This document shows positions 12,799 through 26,317 of a stretch of DNA of 64,000 nucleotides, in pieces; position 1 is the stretch's first letter, and the number at the start of each line of letters is the position of its first letter. Under the pieces are notes generated by a model. That model was given only the letters and a program-made list of their open reading frames with translations, did no database searches and had not been told where the DNA came from. Made by a program: the position numbers and the translations under genes. The stretch lies in assembly GCA_951804985.1 (NCBI GenBank), contig OX638136.1, positions 3,227,852-3,291,851 on the forward strand, written 5' to 3'. Origin of the DNA: Dryomyza anilis. Taxonomy: Eukaryota > Arthropoda > Insecta > Diptera > Dryomyzidae.

Positions 12799-13442
12799 AC
12801 CAGTTGGGAAGGTTAGATCACATGGGAAATTTTAAAGTAGGTGTAATTATGATAGTTAGGATTATCAAAATTATAGTCGGTCTAAGCCGACTATAAATAC
12901 CCTACACATATGTGTGGTTACCATTCAAAGTGATATATAGGTCACCAGGGTATACGAATCCTGATAATAACTACAAACATTCAATCGCTGAAGAATTTCC
13001 ATTCATTTGATACCCATATTTACAAATGGGTAGGTGTACCGAATTTCGATTTTTTTTTGTGAACCACAAGTCTATTCGCCGCAAAACATTATTATCATAT
13101 ATTTGAGCATGATATCAATATATATTTGACCAAAAAAGTTTACCTAAGCACGTATACATGAAAATTGATCTTTATATGTACATTTTATATGAGGTATTTG
13201 AACATAAGTGGTCGGATCATAGGTCACAATGGACCGATCTCGCCAATTTAGTAATCTAAGTTATAAGTTTCATTTATCTAGCTCCTCAATTTTAAATGTA
13301 GTAGGGATTTCAACAGACGGACAGACAGACAGACAGACAGACGGACATATATATACTTTTCCATACCGGAGATGCTTCCTTCTGGGTGTTACAAACGGCG
13401 TACCAAACTGAATATACCCTTTCACTCTTAGTGTAGGGTATA
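12799..13442 (+). mobile_element. mini-me/DINE-1-like element, subfamily B (U2)
   Basis: Opposite orientation to the U1 subfamily B copy: starts ACCAGTTGGGAAGG and ends GTGTAGGGTATA. It has a GACA tract at about 13314-13345. It occupies the same spacer position as the subfamily A copy of U1 (between ATATAAAA and AAAATCAAACC). Confidence 0.75.
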
Positions 13443-15112
13443 AAAATCAAACCATTTTTATTACAGAATTAATAAAAATTAAAACTTATATTTTATTTGT
13501 ATTAAAAACAAACACATCGAAAAAAACAAAAATACAATAAAAAAATAATAGGAAGTTATTTTTTTAAGATTCAGATTTATTACAAAATCAATACAAACAA
13601 AATGTAAAAAAAAAAAACTCAATTTCAAAAACTAAAAGCAAAAACAAAATAAATTATATTATTATTAAAATCGAAAAATTATTAAATAAATATTTTTAAC
13701 GATATTTACCGATGAAGTAACACAGGAACACGAAGAATTTCCTGCCATATATCAACATTTTTTGAAATCATCCCATATGCTTTATTATATTGATATAGTT
13801 ATAAGATATTTCTTTTTTCTTTGAAAGATAATTTGGTGGCCTTTTTAAAGAGGTCAGTTTGGTATATATTAGCGAATTATATATAGTTATGATTTTTTAT
13901 TATTTTTGACCCCATTAATAGTGATCTAGTGATCTGAATTAAGTTACTGTAATTGAAGGATATCGTTTGCAGTTATTAACATAATTTAACAAAAAAAAAA
14001 GGCACAAAAGTAAAAAATTGTAAAAAAATGGTAATTTTTGGCATGTAATTTCACCTAATCCTGGAACGATATATTTTACCATATTGAATCCACAGTATAT
14101 AAATGTTCTTGAATACACAGAAATAAAAAACTGTGTACATATAACAAAAATGTTCATCAATCCAATTAATTTTTAATTGAAACTCAGACGATATAACTTT
14201 TAATTGTATTTTGTATTGAATTCAATATTCGTAATAATGAGGCATTGTTAATTTAAGAAAATTTTTCAACTTTTATTGTTATAATGAAATTAAAGTTGTT
14301 ATATATATTAAATGTTTTATTGAGAATTAATTTATCATTAATTAATAAATTAATTACAATAGAAATTTAGTAAATATTTAGTAAATCCAATTAAAAATTT
14401 TTTACATAAGAATCATTTTTAATTGAATTAAATATATTAAAGCCTAAATCTCCTTCGTCGATATCGGTTCACGAATTTGCAATTATAAATCGTTTTACAT
14501 TTAATTCATTATTAATTGTATTAAATATATTCAGACCATTTTTATTTTCATACTTTTTTATATTCATGCCATCGAATTTGCAGAATCCGATAATGGTTAG
14601 ATCGCTTTCAATATTCTGTGTATTACTACTAAATACCAATGGAACCTTTCTTTATTAATTATAGACATCTGAAATAAAAAAAATCAAACCATTTTTATTA
14701 CAGAATAAATAAAAATAAAAACTTATATTTAATTTGTATTAAAAAAAAATACATCGAAAAAAACAATAATACAATAAAAAATAATAGGAACATATTTTTT
14801 TTATATTCAAATTTATTACATAATCAATACAAACAAAATGTTTAAAAAAAAACAATTCACTTTCAAAAACTAAAAGCAAAAACAAAATAAATTATATTAT
14901 AATTAAAATCGAAAAATTATTAAATAAATATTTTTATCGATATTTACCGATGAAGTAACACAGGAACACGAAGAATTTCCTGCCAAATATCAACATTTTT
15001 TGAAATCATCCTATATGCTTTATTATATTGATATAGTTATAAGATATTTTTTTTTTCTTTAGAAGATAATTTGGTGGCAATTGTAAAGAGGTCAGTTTGA
15101 TATATAATAGCG
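13443..15112. repeat. Rearranged segment duplication inside the U2 spacer
   Basis: The block AAAATCAAACCATTTTTATT to GTATATAATAGCGAATTA appears at about 13443-13876 and again at about 14690-15112. Between them is a second copy of the dimer start (13876-14096), joined abruptly at about 14096 to a second copy of sequence also found near 12195-12800. U2 is longer than its neighbours partly for this reason. Confidence 0.7.
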
Positions 15113-15705
15113 AATTACACTTTAAAACTGTATTCTTTAAAATCTAAGTTTTGAGATTTTACAAAATAGTTTTTAAAATCTTATTTATCATTTGTAACAG
15201 TTTTAGTTTGACGATTTGATAATTCATACTTAGTACTAATTCCCTTAAATTGAAAACTTGACTGTTTTCTCGGTTGGACTTGGTCTTTCATTCCTTCCTT
15301 CGACGTTTTACGATATTTTTTTTACAAAATTATCGTAGAATATTTTTTTCTATTCCGGTTTAGACTCCAAAAATGTGAATGTGTATTGATATATGATATA
15401 TTATTGGTACATGAGTAGAAGCAAGACTTAGCATAAGTTTCTATTTAAATTTTTTTTTTTTGTGTATATTTTGTTTCAATAGTCCGTGGTAACGGTTTTA
15501 CGCCGTTTCACTGCATGCTTTTATTGTTTTAAATATAATTGTTAAAGTGTCTGCTATAATTTGGAGGCAAGTTGTGGTCTTCTGTGGTGATTAACTCGAA
15601 AAACATGCGGATTCAGGTTTTCATAAAATACATTTAGTGCGGATTTTTCATTTTGATTTCTAAATAATTTTGTGATCAAGAATTTTATCACACATTATTA
15701 AAAAA

Positions 15706-16471
15706 CGAGTTGGGAAAGTTAGGTCACATGGGTAAGTTCGGTCACATGGGGCGGATTTTTATAGTCGGTCGGGCCCGACTATGGAATACCCTACACCTTT
15801 GGTGGGGATATTAACCCTCAGAATATTATTCATATATCAGAAATGTACGTCTTATATCCCTATGAATTAAAAAATTATATAAAGTATAAAAAACTAAAAA
15901 AAAAAATTGAAAAATGTAATTGGGCGGACCACGCCTATATTTAAAATTTTGAAAGGCTAATATTTCATAGATTTGATTTTAATAATTTACGAATCAAATT
16001 TCCACTATTAAAACCCAGGAAATAATGAAAAAAAAAAGTGAGCGGATCACGCCCATTTTTTGACCACATATTTTTAGGTGAATTCTAACAATACATTTTC
16101 AATTTTATAACTATACCTTGAATACTTTTCGAGTTATTAGTTCCGAAAGAGTTATATAAAAGTGACTTGTATGGGAGGTGGGCGTGTCCGTTGACCGATT
16201 TGGCTCATTTTCAAACTCAGTTCCTACTTTTTGCTAAAACATATTGAGACGAAATTTCATCGCATTCTGATCAGTATTTCTCAAGTTATTCTGTATTCGG
16301 ACAGCAAGACAGCAAGACGGACAGACAGACAGACGGACATGGCTAAACGGACTCGGGTAGTGATGCTGATCAAGAATATATATACTTTTCCATACCGGAC
16401 ACGCCTCCTAAGGGGCGTTACAATATCTGCACAAACTTAATATACCCTGTACCTCATAGGTGTAGGGTATA
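15706..16471 (+). mobile_element. mini-me/DINE-1-like element, subfamily A (U2, first)
   Basis: Nearly the same as the U1 subfamily A copy, inserted in the A-rich CATTATTAAAA site before ACAACTAATTAAG. Confidence 0.7.
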
Positions 16472-16921
16472 ACAACTAATTAAGACTAATCTCAGGTCAT
16501 CCGGTATAGACGGAGCCAGGGCTCGTCCCTCGTCCTCTTTGTTCGACACCATAGCACATACGACAAAATTATACACTGAATTAGTAAAATATTGTAGCTC
16601 TGCATGTAAAATATGCAAAAAAGTGATACCAGCAATCGTAATTATTCATATTCACATACGACAATCTTTTAATCAAGGCGACGATATGACAATCAGAAAA
16701 TTGTCCTGAATATTTTCTGCAAATATACAGATAAATGAAAGTTTGTTCAAAGGAGTAAGGATTGTAAGGAATGTTCTAAATTTTATAAAACTTTAATGGC
16801 AGATTTACTGCATAGGCATATTTTTTAACTTACTTCGACACCCTTTGTCTGTTTGAATTATGTCGATAAAATATATAATATTCATAATTTTACGGAATTA
16901 TGCCTCAAACTTAAATCAAAA

Positions 16922-17719
16922 CGAGTTGGGAAAGTTCGGTCACATGAGGCGGATTTTTATAGTCGGTCCGGCCCGACTATGGAATACCCTACACCTTTGG
17001 TGGAGATATTAATGAGGAATATTTAATTGTATACCTTAATTTTAAATTTTTAATTATGCTGAACCTCAGAATATTATTCATATATCAGAAATTTACGTCT
17101 TATATCCCCATAAATTAAAAAATTTATATAAAGTATAAAAAACTAAAAAAAAAATTGAAAAATATAATTGGGCGGACCACGCCTATATTTAAAATTTTGA
17201 AAGGCTAATATTTCATAGATTTGATTTTAATAATTTACGGATCAAATTTCCACTATGAAAACCCGGGAAATAATGAAAAAAAAAAATGGGCGGATCACGC
17301 CCATTTTTGGACCACATATTTTTAGGTAAATTCTAACAATACGTTTTAAATTTTATAACTATACCTTGAATACTTTTCGAAATATTAGTTTCGAAAGAGT
17401 TATATAAAAGTGACTTGTATGGGAGGTGGGCGTGTCCGTTGACCGATTTTGCTCATTTTCAAACTCAGTTCCTACTTTTGGCTAAAATATATTGAGACGA
17501 AATTTCATAGCATTCTGATTAGTATTTCTGAAGTTATTCTGTATTCGGACAGCAAGACAGCAAGACGGACAGACAGACAGACGGACATGGCTAAACGGAC
17601 CCGGGTAGTGATGCTGATCAAGAATATATATACTTTTCCATACCGGACACGCCACCTAAGGGGCGTTACAATATATGCACAAAGTTAATATACCCTGTAC
17701 CTCATAGGTGTAGGGTATA
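16922..17719 (+). mobile_element. mini-me/DINE-1-like element, subfamily A (U2, second)
   Basis: Lacks part of the 5' GTCACATGGG repeat and has an extra ~50-bp AT-rich stretch near 17010-17060. The empty site in U1 reads AAAACGAGTAATG, which itself contains the element's own ACGAG end. Confidence 0.7.
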
Positions 17720-17996
17720 ACGAGTAATGTATTTTTGAATATACTCGCATAACTTTTGATGGTAACTTTTTTAAATTTTATAATAATCATAAAAACCTAT
17801 TTATATTGTTTTTAAATTGATCCAAAGTTTTATAAATATAATATTTATATAATACGTATAAAATATTCATATTTTATTTAAAATATTCCTGTTTTATAAT
17901 AAGTATTTAAATAAAAATAAAAACATATTTAATTATTTATGTTTAAATTGATATTTACTCTAAAAAATATTTTAAAATTGAAACAATAAACATCTT

Positions 17997-18567
17997 AGGC
18001 CCGGTTTCACAGTGCACACTTAAGTGTCGATTTTTCCTCAAACTATACTTAAGTGTGAAAATAGTAAGTGCCCGATATCCTCCACTTAAGTTTCACTTAA
18101 GTGTGCTTTCTGTTAAGTGTATTTTCGCGGAGAATTGCATATTAACCAAAACAAAAGTGACTCCTATCATTTTTTCGCAGCCATAACTTATTCCGTTACC
18201 ACTATTAAATGCCTTTGTACGCGAAATTCACTTTTTTTTGCATAAAACACAATTCTCCGGATTTTTCGAACTAATATATGTTTAAAATTGTAATACACCT
18301 GAATTTGCAATTATTTAAGTTATAAAAATTGCATTCACATTTCAATTTTTAATTTTTGCACTGCATTTGGACAAAAAAACGTAATTTGTATGACAGAAAA
18401 TTATGACAAAAACATTTGTCATAAATGTCGTGCTGCCATATTTTTAAAAATATATTTGTACGCATTTAAGTGGAGACTGTGAAACGCAAAAAAACTTAAG
18501 TAGACAAAAAATCTTAAATGTTCCTCAACTCAAATTTTATTTAAGTGCTCACTGTGAAACCGGGCCT
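17997..18567. mobile_element. MITE, full-length (U2)
   Basis: 571 bp with perfect 18-bp terminal inverted repeats AGGCCCGGTTTCACAGTG / CACTGTGAAACCGGGCCT. An imperfect extension includes CACTTAA, and several CTTAAGT motifs lie near both ends. It has no open frame of note, so it is non-autonomous. The flanks (CATCTT and CAGTGT) show no obvious target duplication. I cannot place it in a named superfamily. Confidence 0.8.
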
Positions 18568-18954
18568 CAGTGTTACAAATATTAGATATTGTTAATATTA
18601 AGAAAATACATTGTGGAATTTTAGTAGAATGTTTTCCTTATTTTTAACGACGATTTTTTCTTTAATTTCAGAACATTATTTCTCGTGGTTTGCAGACAAA
18701 TTTATTATATATTTAAAATATTTATATAATTTTTGTACATTTTTTTGTTAGTTATAATTTATTAATTCATTTTTTAAAAATATTACAGAACATGCGCTCG
18801 AATTTCGAAGGTATCTGCAGGTGCCATGTGCTGATTCGAAATTAATTTAATGAAATTCCATTCACGCTTCACGTAATTATTAACATCTTTTACATTCAAA
18901 AATTAATTAAATCCATAAAATTTTAACCATTTCAAATATAGTTTTAAACCTTTG

Positions 18955-19212
18955 AAAGATCTACGCAAAGAATTCTCCAAATTTCTGCTCTACGAATATG
19001 AGGATCCACGATTTAAGATAGGCATCGGACCGCTGTACGGTGGGTGATATAAATCCTTCGAGGAGACGGAATCCTTTCAGGAGAATCATCGGCAGCAACT
19101 GCCGAAAGTTCGAACAATCGTCAATCATGCTCACAGACGACAAATAGCCAAGGATTTATTTAAATTGTTTTTGCTGGGCATTGGAATGCATGTGGAGTTG
19201 GCAGAATCAGCG
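18955..19212 (+). pseudogene. Exon A, U3 copy
   Basis: Same frame, same internal TGA and same GTGAGT donor as U2. It carries the VRTIVNHAHRRQ version of the region after the TGA. Apart from the TGA there is no other stop between the upstream TAA and the donor. Confidence 0.55.
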
Positions 19213-20559
19213 GTGAGTTTTTTTTTAAACCTATTATTACTGAAAAATATGCTATTAATTTTTTAAAAATATATACAAAAAAAATTAAAATGATTCATTA
19301 AAACACTACAGCATTTATGAATTTATTAAATATTTAATTTATTTATTCATAAAATATGAAACAACGATTTAAAGCTTTTATAAAGTTATGTAATTTTATT
19401 CATAATATATAGAAAATACACAAAAAGTTTGGTATTCTGAATTTTGGTAAACGGCAACAGTGAAATAACACGTATGGAACATTATTCATTTTTTATATTA
19501 AAGGCAATTTTTTAACTTAAATCGACTATTTTCAATAAAATTATTATTACTCAAAGTCTAAAAAGTTACCACTAGATTTCCTTTTTTTATTAAACTAAAA
19601 CACGTAAAATGTAGATTTTTTTAATATAAGTAATTCTAACTGTCGAAATTTTCTAATATTATTTTAATGAGTTTGTAATAACATTTTTGTATTATTGCAC
19701 ATACAATTATCTTTAAAATCGTATTATTAGTACATATTAAAATTCTGTACTCCTAGTCTAAAACACGTTCAATCCAAAAGTTGATGCACATCCCAATTTA
19801 TTCAAGAAAATGTTTCGGATATCCCTTCCGAGTATTTTAAGATAAAAATAAATAAAAAGTCGTTGGTAGATTTTATAAAATATCCTGGTTTAATAATTTG
19901 TTTGATTTTTTGATTTATTTTTAATTATAAATTGAATGTATTTTTTTTTTTTTTTTGCCAAAACTATTAAGTTTTTCCATCATTATTGGTTCATAACAAA
20001 AGCGTTTAAATTGTTTTTTCAAAAATAGTCTTTAATTATTTAATTATCTTTAAAATGATATATCAGACTTATCTTTTCGGATATTTCGGAAAATTGCGAT
20101 TTATATTTTCATCTTCTTAACAAAAAAATTTAAAGATTGTCATAACTCAAAAAAGCGATTTTGAAGAAAACGCGTTTAAAATTTTCAATTGACTCTCATC
20201 TTGCATATGAAATGTATGGGACCTTTGAAATGAAGAAAATGATATAACTGACAATTCTGCATTATGCATCATTAACTCAAAAATAACATTTTTGAGTTAT
20301 GACACTCTTGTAGTAAATGAGCGATATATATACATATATATGACAATTATTAAATCCGGAACATGGCCCAGGAACATTTTCTTTTGAATTGATTACAATG
20401 TCTACAAAGATTTCATAAATGACGTCATACAGAGTTTTTCGTGCGCTAAAAATGTATGAACAGATCGTATCTAATAATATGTTGCCTGCAATATACATTT
20501 GTTCCCTGTACGCATCAATACTTTTATAGCATTAAAAATTTGTATTTTTTTCATTTCAG

Positions 20560-21241
20560 TGGCTTTCTGCAGACCTATAACTTCCTGCGCAATACAAAGA
20601 AATTGGCTGCAATACAATGAAATTCATTTGTACAAAATTCTCGGGAATTCTTCAACAGGTAATATTCATATATCATCGTTGTAGAAGTAAAACTAACCAA
20701 ATACATTTTTCCTAGTTTATGAATTTAGTTATGCCTTTTGAAATATTAACATGCTTACCATCTATCACATGTTTTTTCTTCATCGAACAGAAATTGTCAG
20801 ATATATTACACGGATATGGTTAAAAAATTATTATCTATGAATTAAAATGAATTGAAACCTGTCACTTGCATTTGTTGGATGATTGTGGCCAGTTCGATGG
20901 GGCACAGCTGTTGTTGGTCACGTTTATTGAAGGCAAATCCTTTTCGACATATCAACCGCTCGACGTACGCCATATATCTGCTGAATCCATTAATTATAAC
21001 AATATTTGTCGGTCTCAAGTCAGCAAGTCAGCAAGTGAATGGATTTTCGCTGTTGCGTTTATTGTAAACATTTCAATATCAATCTTTTTAAACAAATATT
21101 CTTCTTTTACAGGTACTGTACTTCTGTGGCTTTGAAATTATAACATATCTGTTGGCAATATTTATGTCAATGATCTTTGAATTTCCTTTCTGCAATTTGT
21201 CAAATTTTATAAGTAATTATGGTAAAAATAAAATGGTTTAA
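20560..21241 (+). pseudogene. nrf-6-like pseudogene, U3, exon D truncated
   Basis: Exons B 20560-20658, C 20791-20818, D remnant 20861-21067, E 21113-21241. A deletion joins the C-D intron to the middle of exon D at 20860/20861, removing the acceptor and about 330 bases. The bases CCT are present on both sides of the original breakpoints. One further C is missing just after the junction (GCATTTG against GCCATTTG). The GGTCTCAAGTCAGC segment is also altered relative to other units. Confidence 0.8.
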
Positions 21242-21546
21242 ATGTAAAATGGGAATTGGAATGATGTTGTTTTAATAAAAGAAATGTAAAAATTACAGTA
21301 CTAAATACGATTTTCCTCTTTCGAACTTATGTAAATGTATACATGAATTCGAATTCTGCATATTTGGCATATAAATTATATAACTTCAAAACTGATCTGT
21401 AGATTTCGTTATTTTTATTACTAAATAAAAAAAAATATCAAGATATAGTTATGCATTATAAAATGTGTTCTATTGATTCACAAAACATTTGTAGAAATAT
21501 TTAAACTTCGACAATTTTTGGAATCGGGAACCGATATAGTTATGAT

Positions 21547-22307
21547 TATACCCTACACCTATGAGGTACAGGGTATATTAACTTTGTGCATATATTGTAA
21601 CGCCCCTTAGGAGGCGTTTCCGGTATGGAAAAGTATATATATTCTTGATCAGCATCACTACCCGAGTCCGTTTAGCCATGTCCGTCTGTCTGTCTGTCCG
21701 TCTTGCTGTCTTGCTGTCCGAATACAGAATAACTTGAGAAATACTGATCAGAATGCGATGAAATTTCGTCTCAATATATTTTAGCCAAAAGTAGGAACTG
21801 AGTTTGAAAATGAGCCAAATCGGTCAACGGACACGCCCACCTCCCATACAAGTCACTTTTATATAACTCTTTCGGAACGAATAACTCGAAAAGTATTCAA
21901 GGTATAGTTATAAAATTTAAAATGTATTGTTATAATTCACCTAAAAATATGTGGTCTAAAAATGGGCGTGATCCGCCCACTTTTTTTTTTACATTATTTC
22001 CCGGGTTTTCATAGTGGAAAATTGATCCGTAAATTATTAAAATCAAAAGTATGAAATATTAGCCTTTCAAAATTTTAAATATAGGCGTGGTCCGCCCAAT
22101 TATATTTTTAAATTTTTTTTTTTTAGTTTTATACTAAATTTTTTAAATTATGGGGATATAAGACGTACATTTCTGATACATGAATAATATTCTGAGGGTT
22201 AATATCCCCACCAAAGGTGTAGGGTATTCCATAGTCGGGCCCGACCGACTATAAAAATCCGCCCCATGTGACCGAACTTACCCATGTGACCTAACTTGCC
22301 CAACTCG
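21547..22307 (-). mobile_element. mini-me/DINE-1-like element, subfamily A (U3)
   Basis: Minus orientation: TATACCCTACACCTATGAGG at the left and CCCAACTCG at the right, splitting the TTATGATTTTTTATT site. GTCTGTCTGTCTGTCCGTC lies near 21681-21705. Confidence 0.75.
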
Positions 22308-25300
22308 TTTTTTATTATTTTTGACCCCATTAATAGTGATCTAGTGATCTGAATTAAGTTAGTGTAATTGAAGGATATCGTTTGCAGTTATTGACATAAT
22401 TTAACAAAAAAAAGGCACAAAAGTATAAAATTATAAAAAAATGGTAATTTTTGGCATGTAATTTCACCTAATCCTGGAACGATATATTGTACCATATTGA
22501 ATATGATTAGAAAATAGTTACGAACTAAGGATATCGCTTGAATTATTTGGAATAAATTTACAAACAAATTAGAATAAAACTGGTAATTTTGCCATGTAAA
22601 TTCTTCTAATCCGGGAACGATATCGGGATCATATATTTTTAACACATTGATATACATAAAACTTTGGATTTTTAGTCATATAAGTATAAAATATGTGAAA
22701 ATGGTTTCATTCTTTAACGGATACACCAACTATTCATCAATTTCACAATTTTAGGTATTTTTCGGCGATTATAAGATTTTTTTGAAAAAAAAAAATGTAA
22801 ATTGACAAGATATATAAATATGATCCGAAAAAAAGACAAAAATAATATTTTTTTAATTATCTTTATTGGTTCCAATGTTATTAAAAGTTTATTTCCGAAA
22901 ATATATAAAATTATGATCGATGTGCACGCCATCTCTAATATTAGCCGAAAATTTAAACGATAATGATACATAGTCATTTAAAGAAATCAATATTTGGATG
23001 TTTTATTACATTATATATTAATATTAAAAAATAAGTGAAATTGGACAAAAGGCACGTCCACCTTCCATGTTTACATTTAGCATTACTTAGGCATTTGATA
23101 AGAATAACAATTAAAATAAATATATGATTTTAATATAAATATTAATAAATAAGAAAAATGTAAGATATTGAACAATAGATACGCCCACCACATGTTTGTT
23201 CATTTTTGTAATATTTTATATTAAACTCGTTAATTCAATGAACATTGACTTCTTGAACGAATGTAGTAAATTTGAAGAAGTCTTTTACGCATTACAGTAT
23301 TTGAACATTTACTAAGTAAGTATTACAAAATAAATTTGAATATTTAAATTAATTTTACAAACAAAATTTTAAAAATGATTTCTTGTTTCTTTTCCAGTTT
23401 CTTGCAGAGTTCGTAGAATATTTGAAATATATTCATTCTTGAATTTTTAAAATTGTTTATAATTATCTGAATTTAATTCTCGCGAATTTATGAAATGATA
23501 AATTCATGTATATAAATGTTCTTGATTACACAGAAATAAAAAACTGTGTACATATAACAAAAATGTTAATCAATCCAATTAATTTTTAATTGAAACTCAG
23601 ACGATATAACTTTTAATTGTATTTTGTATTGAATTCAATATTCGTAATAATGAGACATTGTTAATTTAAGAAAATTTTTCAACTTTTATTGTTATAATGA
23701 AATTAAAGTTGTTATATATATTAAATGTTTTATTGAGAATTAATTTATCATTAATTAATAAATTAATTACAAACAACAACTAAAAATTTATTTCGATCGA
23801 CACGAATAGAAATTTAGTAAATTTTTAGTAAATCCAATTAAAAATTTTTTACATAAGAATCATTTTTAATTGAATTAAATATATTAAAGCGTAAATCTCC
23901 TTCGTCGATATCGGTTCACGAATTTTCAATTATAAATCGTTTTACATTTAATTCATTATTAATTGTATTAAATATATTCAGACCATTTTTATTTTCATAC
24001 TTTTTTATATTCATGCCATCGAATTTGCAGAATCCGATAATGGCTAGATCGCTTTCAATATTCTGTGTATTACTACTAAATACCAATGGAACCTTTCTTT
24101 ATTAATTATAGACATCTGAAATAAAAAAAATCAAACCATTTTTATTACAGAATAAATAAAAATAAAAACTTATATTTAATTTGTATTAAAAAAAATACAT
24201 CGAAAAAAACAATAATACAATAAAAAATAATAGGAACATATTTTTTTTAGATTCAAATTTATTACATAATCAATACAAACAAAATGTTTAAAAAAAAACA
24301 ATTCACTTTCAAAAACTAAAAGCAAAAACAAAATAAATTATATTATAATTAAAATCGAAAAATTATTAAATAAATATTTTTATCGATATTTACCGATGAA
24401 GTAACACAGGAACACGAAGAATTTCCTGCCAAATATCAACATTTTTTGAAATCATCCTATATGCTTTATTATATTGATATAGTTATAAGATATTTTTTTT
24501 TTCTTTAGAAGATAATTTGGTGGCAATTGTAAAGAGGTCAGTTTGATATATAATAGCGAATTACACTTTAAAACTGTATTCTTTAAAATCTAAGTTTTGA
24601 GATTTTACAAAATAGTTTTTAAAACCTTTTTTATCATTTGTAACAGTTTTAGTTTGACGATTTGATAATTCATACTTAGTACTAATTCCCTTAAATTGAA
24701 AACTTGACTGTTTTCTCGGTTGGACTTGGTCTTTCATTCCTTCCTTCGACGTTTTACGATATTTTTTTTACAAAATTATCGTAGAATATTTTTTTCTATT
24801 CCGGTTTAGACTCCAAAAATGTGAATGTGTATTGATATATGATATATTATTGGTACATGAGTAGAAGCAAGACTTAGCATAAGTTTCTATTTAAATTTTT
24901 TTTTTTGTGTATATTTTGTTTCAATAGTCCGTAGTAACGGTTTTACGCCGTTTCACTGCATGCTTTTATTGTTTTAAATATATTTGTTAAAGTGTCTGCT
25001 ATAATTTGGAGGCAAGTTGTGGTCTTCTGTGGTGATTAACTCGAAAAACATGCGGTTTCAGGTTTTCATAAAATACATTTAGTGCGGATTTTTCATTTTG
25101 ATTTCTAAATAATTTTGTTATCAAGAATTTTATCACACATTATTAAAAAATAAAACAACTAATTAAGACTAATCTCAGGTCATCCGGTATAGACGGAGCC
25201 AGGGCTCGTCCTCTTTGTTCGACACCATAGCACATACGACAAAATTATACACTGAATTAGTAAAATATTGTAGCTCTGCATGTAAAATGTGCAAAAAAGT

Positions 25301-25693
25301 GATACCAGCAATCGTAATTATTCATATTCACATACGACAATCTTTTAATCAAGGTGACGATATGACATTCAGAAAATTGTCCTGAATATTTTCTGCAAAT
25401 ATACAGATAAATGAAAGTTTGTTCAAAGGAGTAAAGATTGTATGGAATGTTCTAAATTTTATAAAATGTTAATGGCAGATTTACTGCATAGGCATATTTT
25501 TTAACTTACTTCACACCCTTTGTCTGTTTGAATTATGTCGATAAAATATATAATATTCATAATTTTACGGAATTATGCCTCAAACTTAAATCAAAACGAG
25601 TAATGTATTTTTGCATATATTCGCATAACTTTTGATGGTAACTTTTTTAAATTTTATAATAATCATAAAAACCTATTTATATTGTTTTTAAAT

Positions 25694-25949
25694 TGCATTC
25701 ACATTTCAATTTTTAATTTTTGCACTGCATTTGGACAAAAAAACGTAATTTGTATGACATAAAATTGAATATAATTTTGTTTTGTAAACAAAAACATTTT
25801 TCATAAATGTCGTGCTGCCATATTTTTAAAAATATATTTGTACGCATTTAAGTGGAGACTGTGAAACGCAAAAAAACTTAAGTAGACAAAAAATCTTAAA
25901 TGTTCCTCAACTCAAATTTTATTTAAGTGCTCACTGTGAAACCGGGCCT
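25694..25949. mobile_element. MITE, right-only remnant (U3)
   Basis: Starts where spacer sequence (TTTTTAAATTG) is fused to the MITE interior (GCATTCACATTTC) and runs to the right terminal repeat ending GGGCCT. Confidence 0.75.
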
Positions 25950-26317
25950 CAGTGTTACAAATATTAGATATTGTTAATATTAAGAAAATACATTGTGGAA
26001 TTTTAGTAGAATGTTTTCCTTATTTTTAACGACGTTTTGTTCTTTAATTTCAGAAGATTATTTCTCGCGGTTTGCAGACAAATTTATTATATATTTAAAA
26101 TATTTATATAATTTTTGTACATTTTTTTGTTAGTTATAATTTATTAATTCATTTTTTAAAAATATTACAGAACATGCGCTCGAATTTCGAAGGCATCTGA
26201 GAAATTAATTTAATGAAATTCCATTCACGCTTCACGTAATTATTAACATCTTTTACATTCAAAAATTAATTAAATCCATAAAATTTTAACCATTTCAAAT
26301 ATAGTTTTAAACCTTTG

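Larger units (their letters stand above)
8067..18954 (+). repeat. Array unit U2 (longest without a retrotransposon)
   Basis: Exon A 8067-8324, intron-like DNA 8325-9669, nrf-6-like exons 9670-10703, then an 8.2-kb spacer. The spacer contains the dimer (about 11062-11316), a mini-me B element (12799-13442), a rearranged second copy of spacer DNA (13443-15112), two mini-me A elements (15706-16471 and 16922-17719) and a full-length MITE (17997-18567). The stretches between these are AT-rich with no gene that I can support. Confidence 0.9.
18955..26317 (+). repeat. Array unit U3
   Basis: Exon A 18955-19212, intron-like DNA 19213-20559, exons B and C, an exon D remnant and exon E up to 21241. A mini-me A element in minus orientation (21547-22307) splits the start of the spacer. 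The degenerate dimer follows at about 22372-22625. The region 22660-25690 is AT-rich spacer with no gene. A right-only MITE remnant lies at 25694-25949. The 3' part has lost the 20-nt piece after GGCATCTG that U1 and U2 keep just upstream of exon A. Confidence 0.9.

Noticed and set aside
16231..16440. 69- to 79-codon frames containing RRTDRQTDMAKRT
   Set aside because: They are translations of the mini-me GACA/GACG microsatellite and its flanks, not genes.
20277..20498. 73-codon minus-strand frame (MYIAGNILLD) in several units
   Set aside because: It covers intron-like AT-rich DNA, matches nothing I know, and is kept only because the units are young copies. It is absent from U2, U6, U7 and U8.
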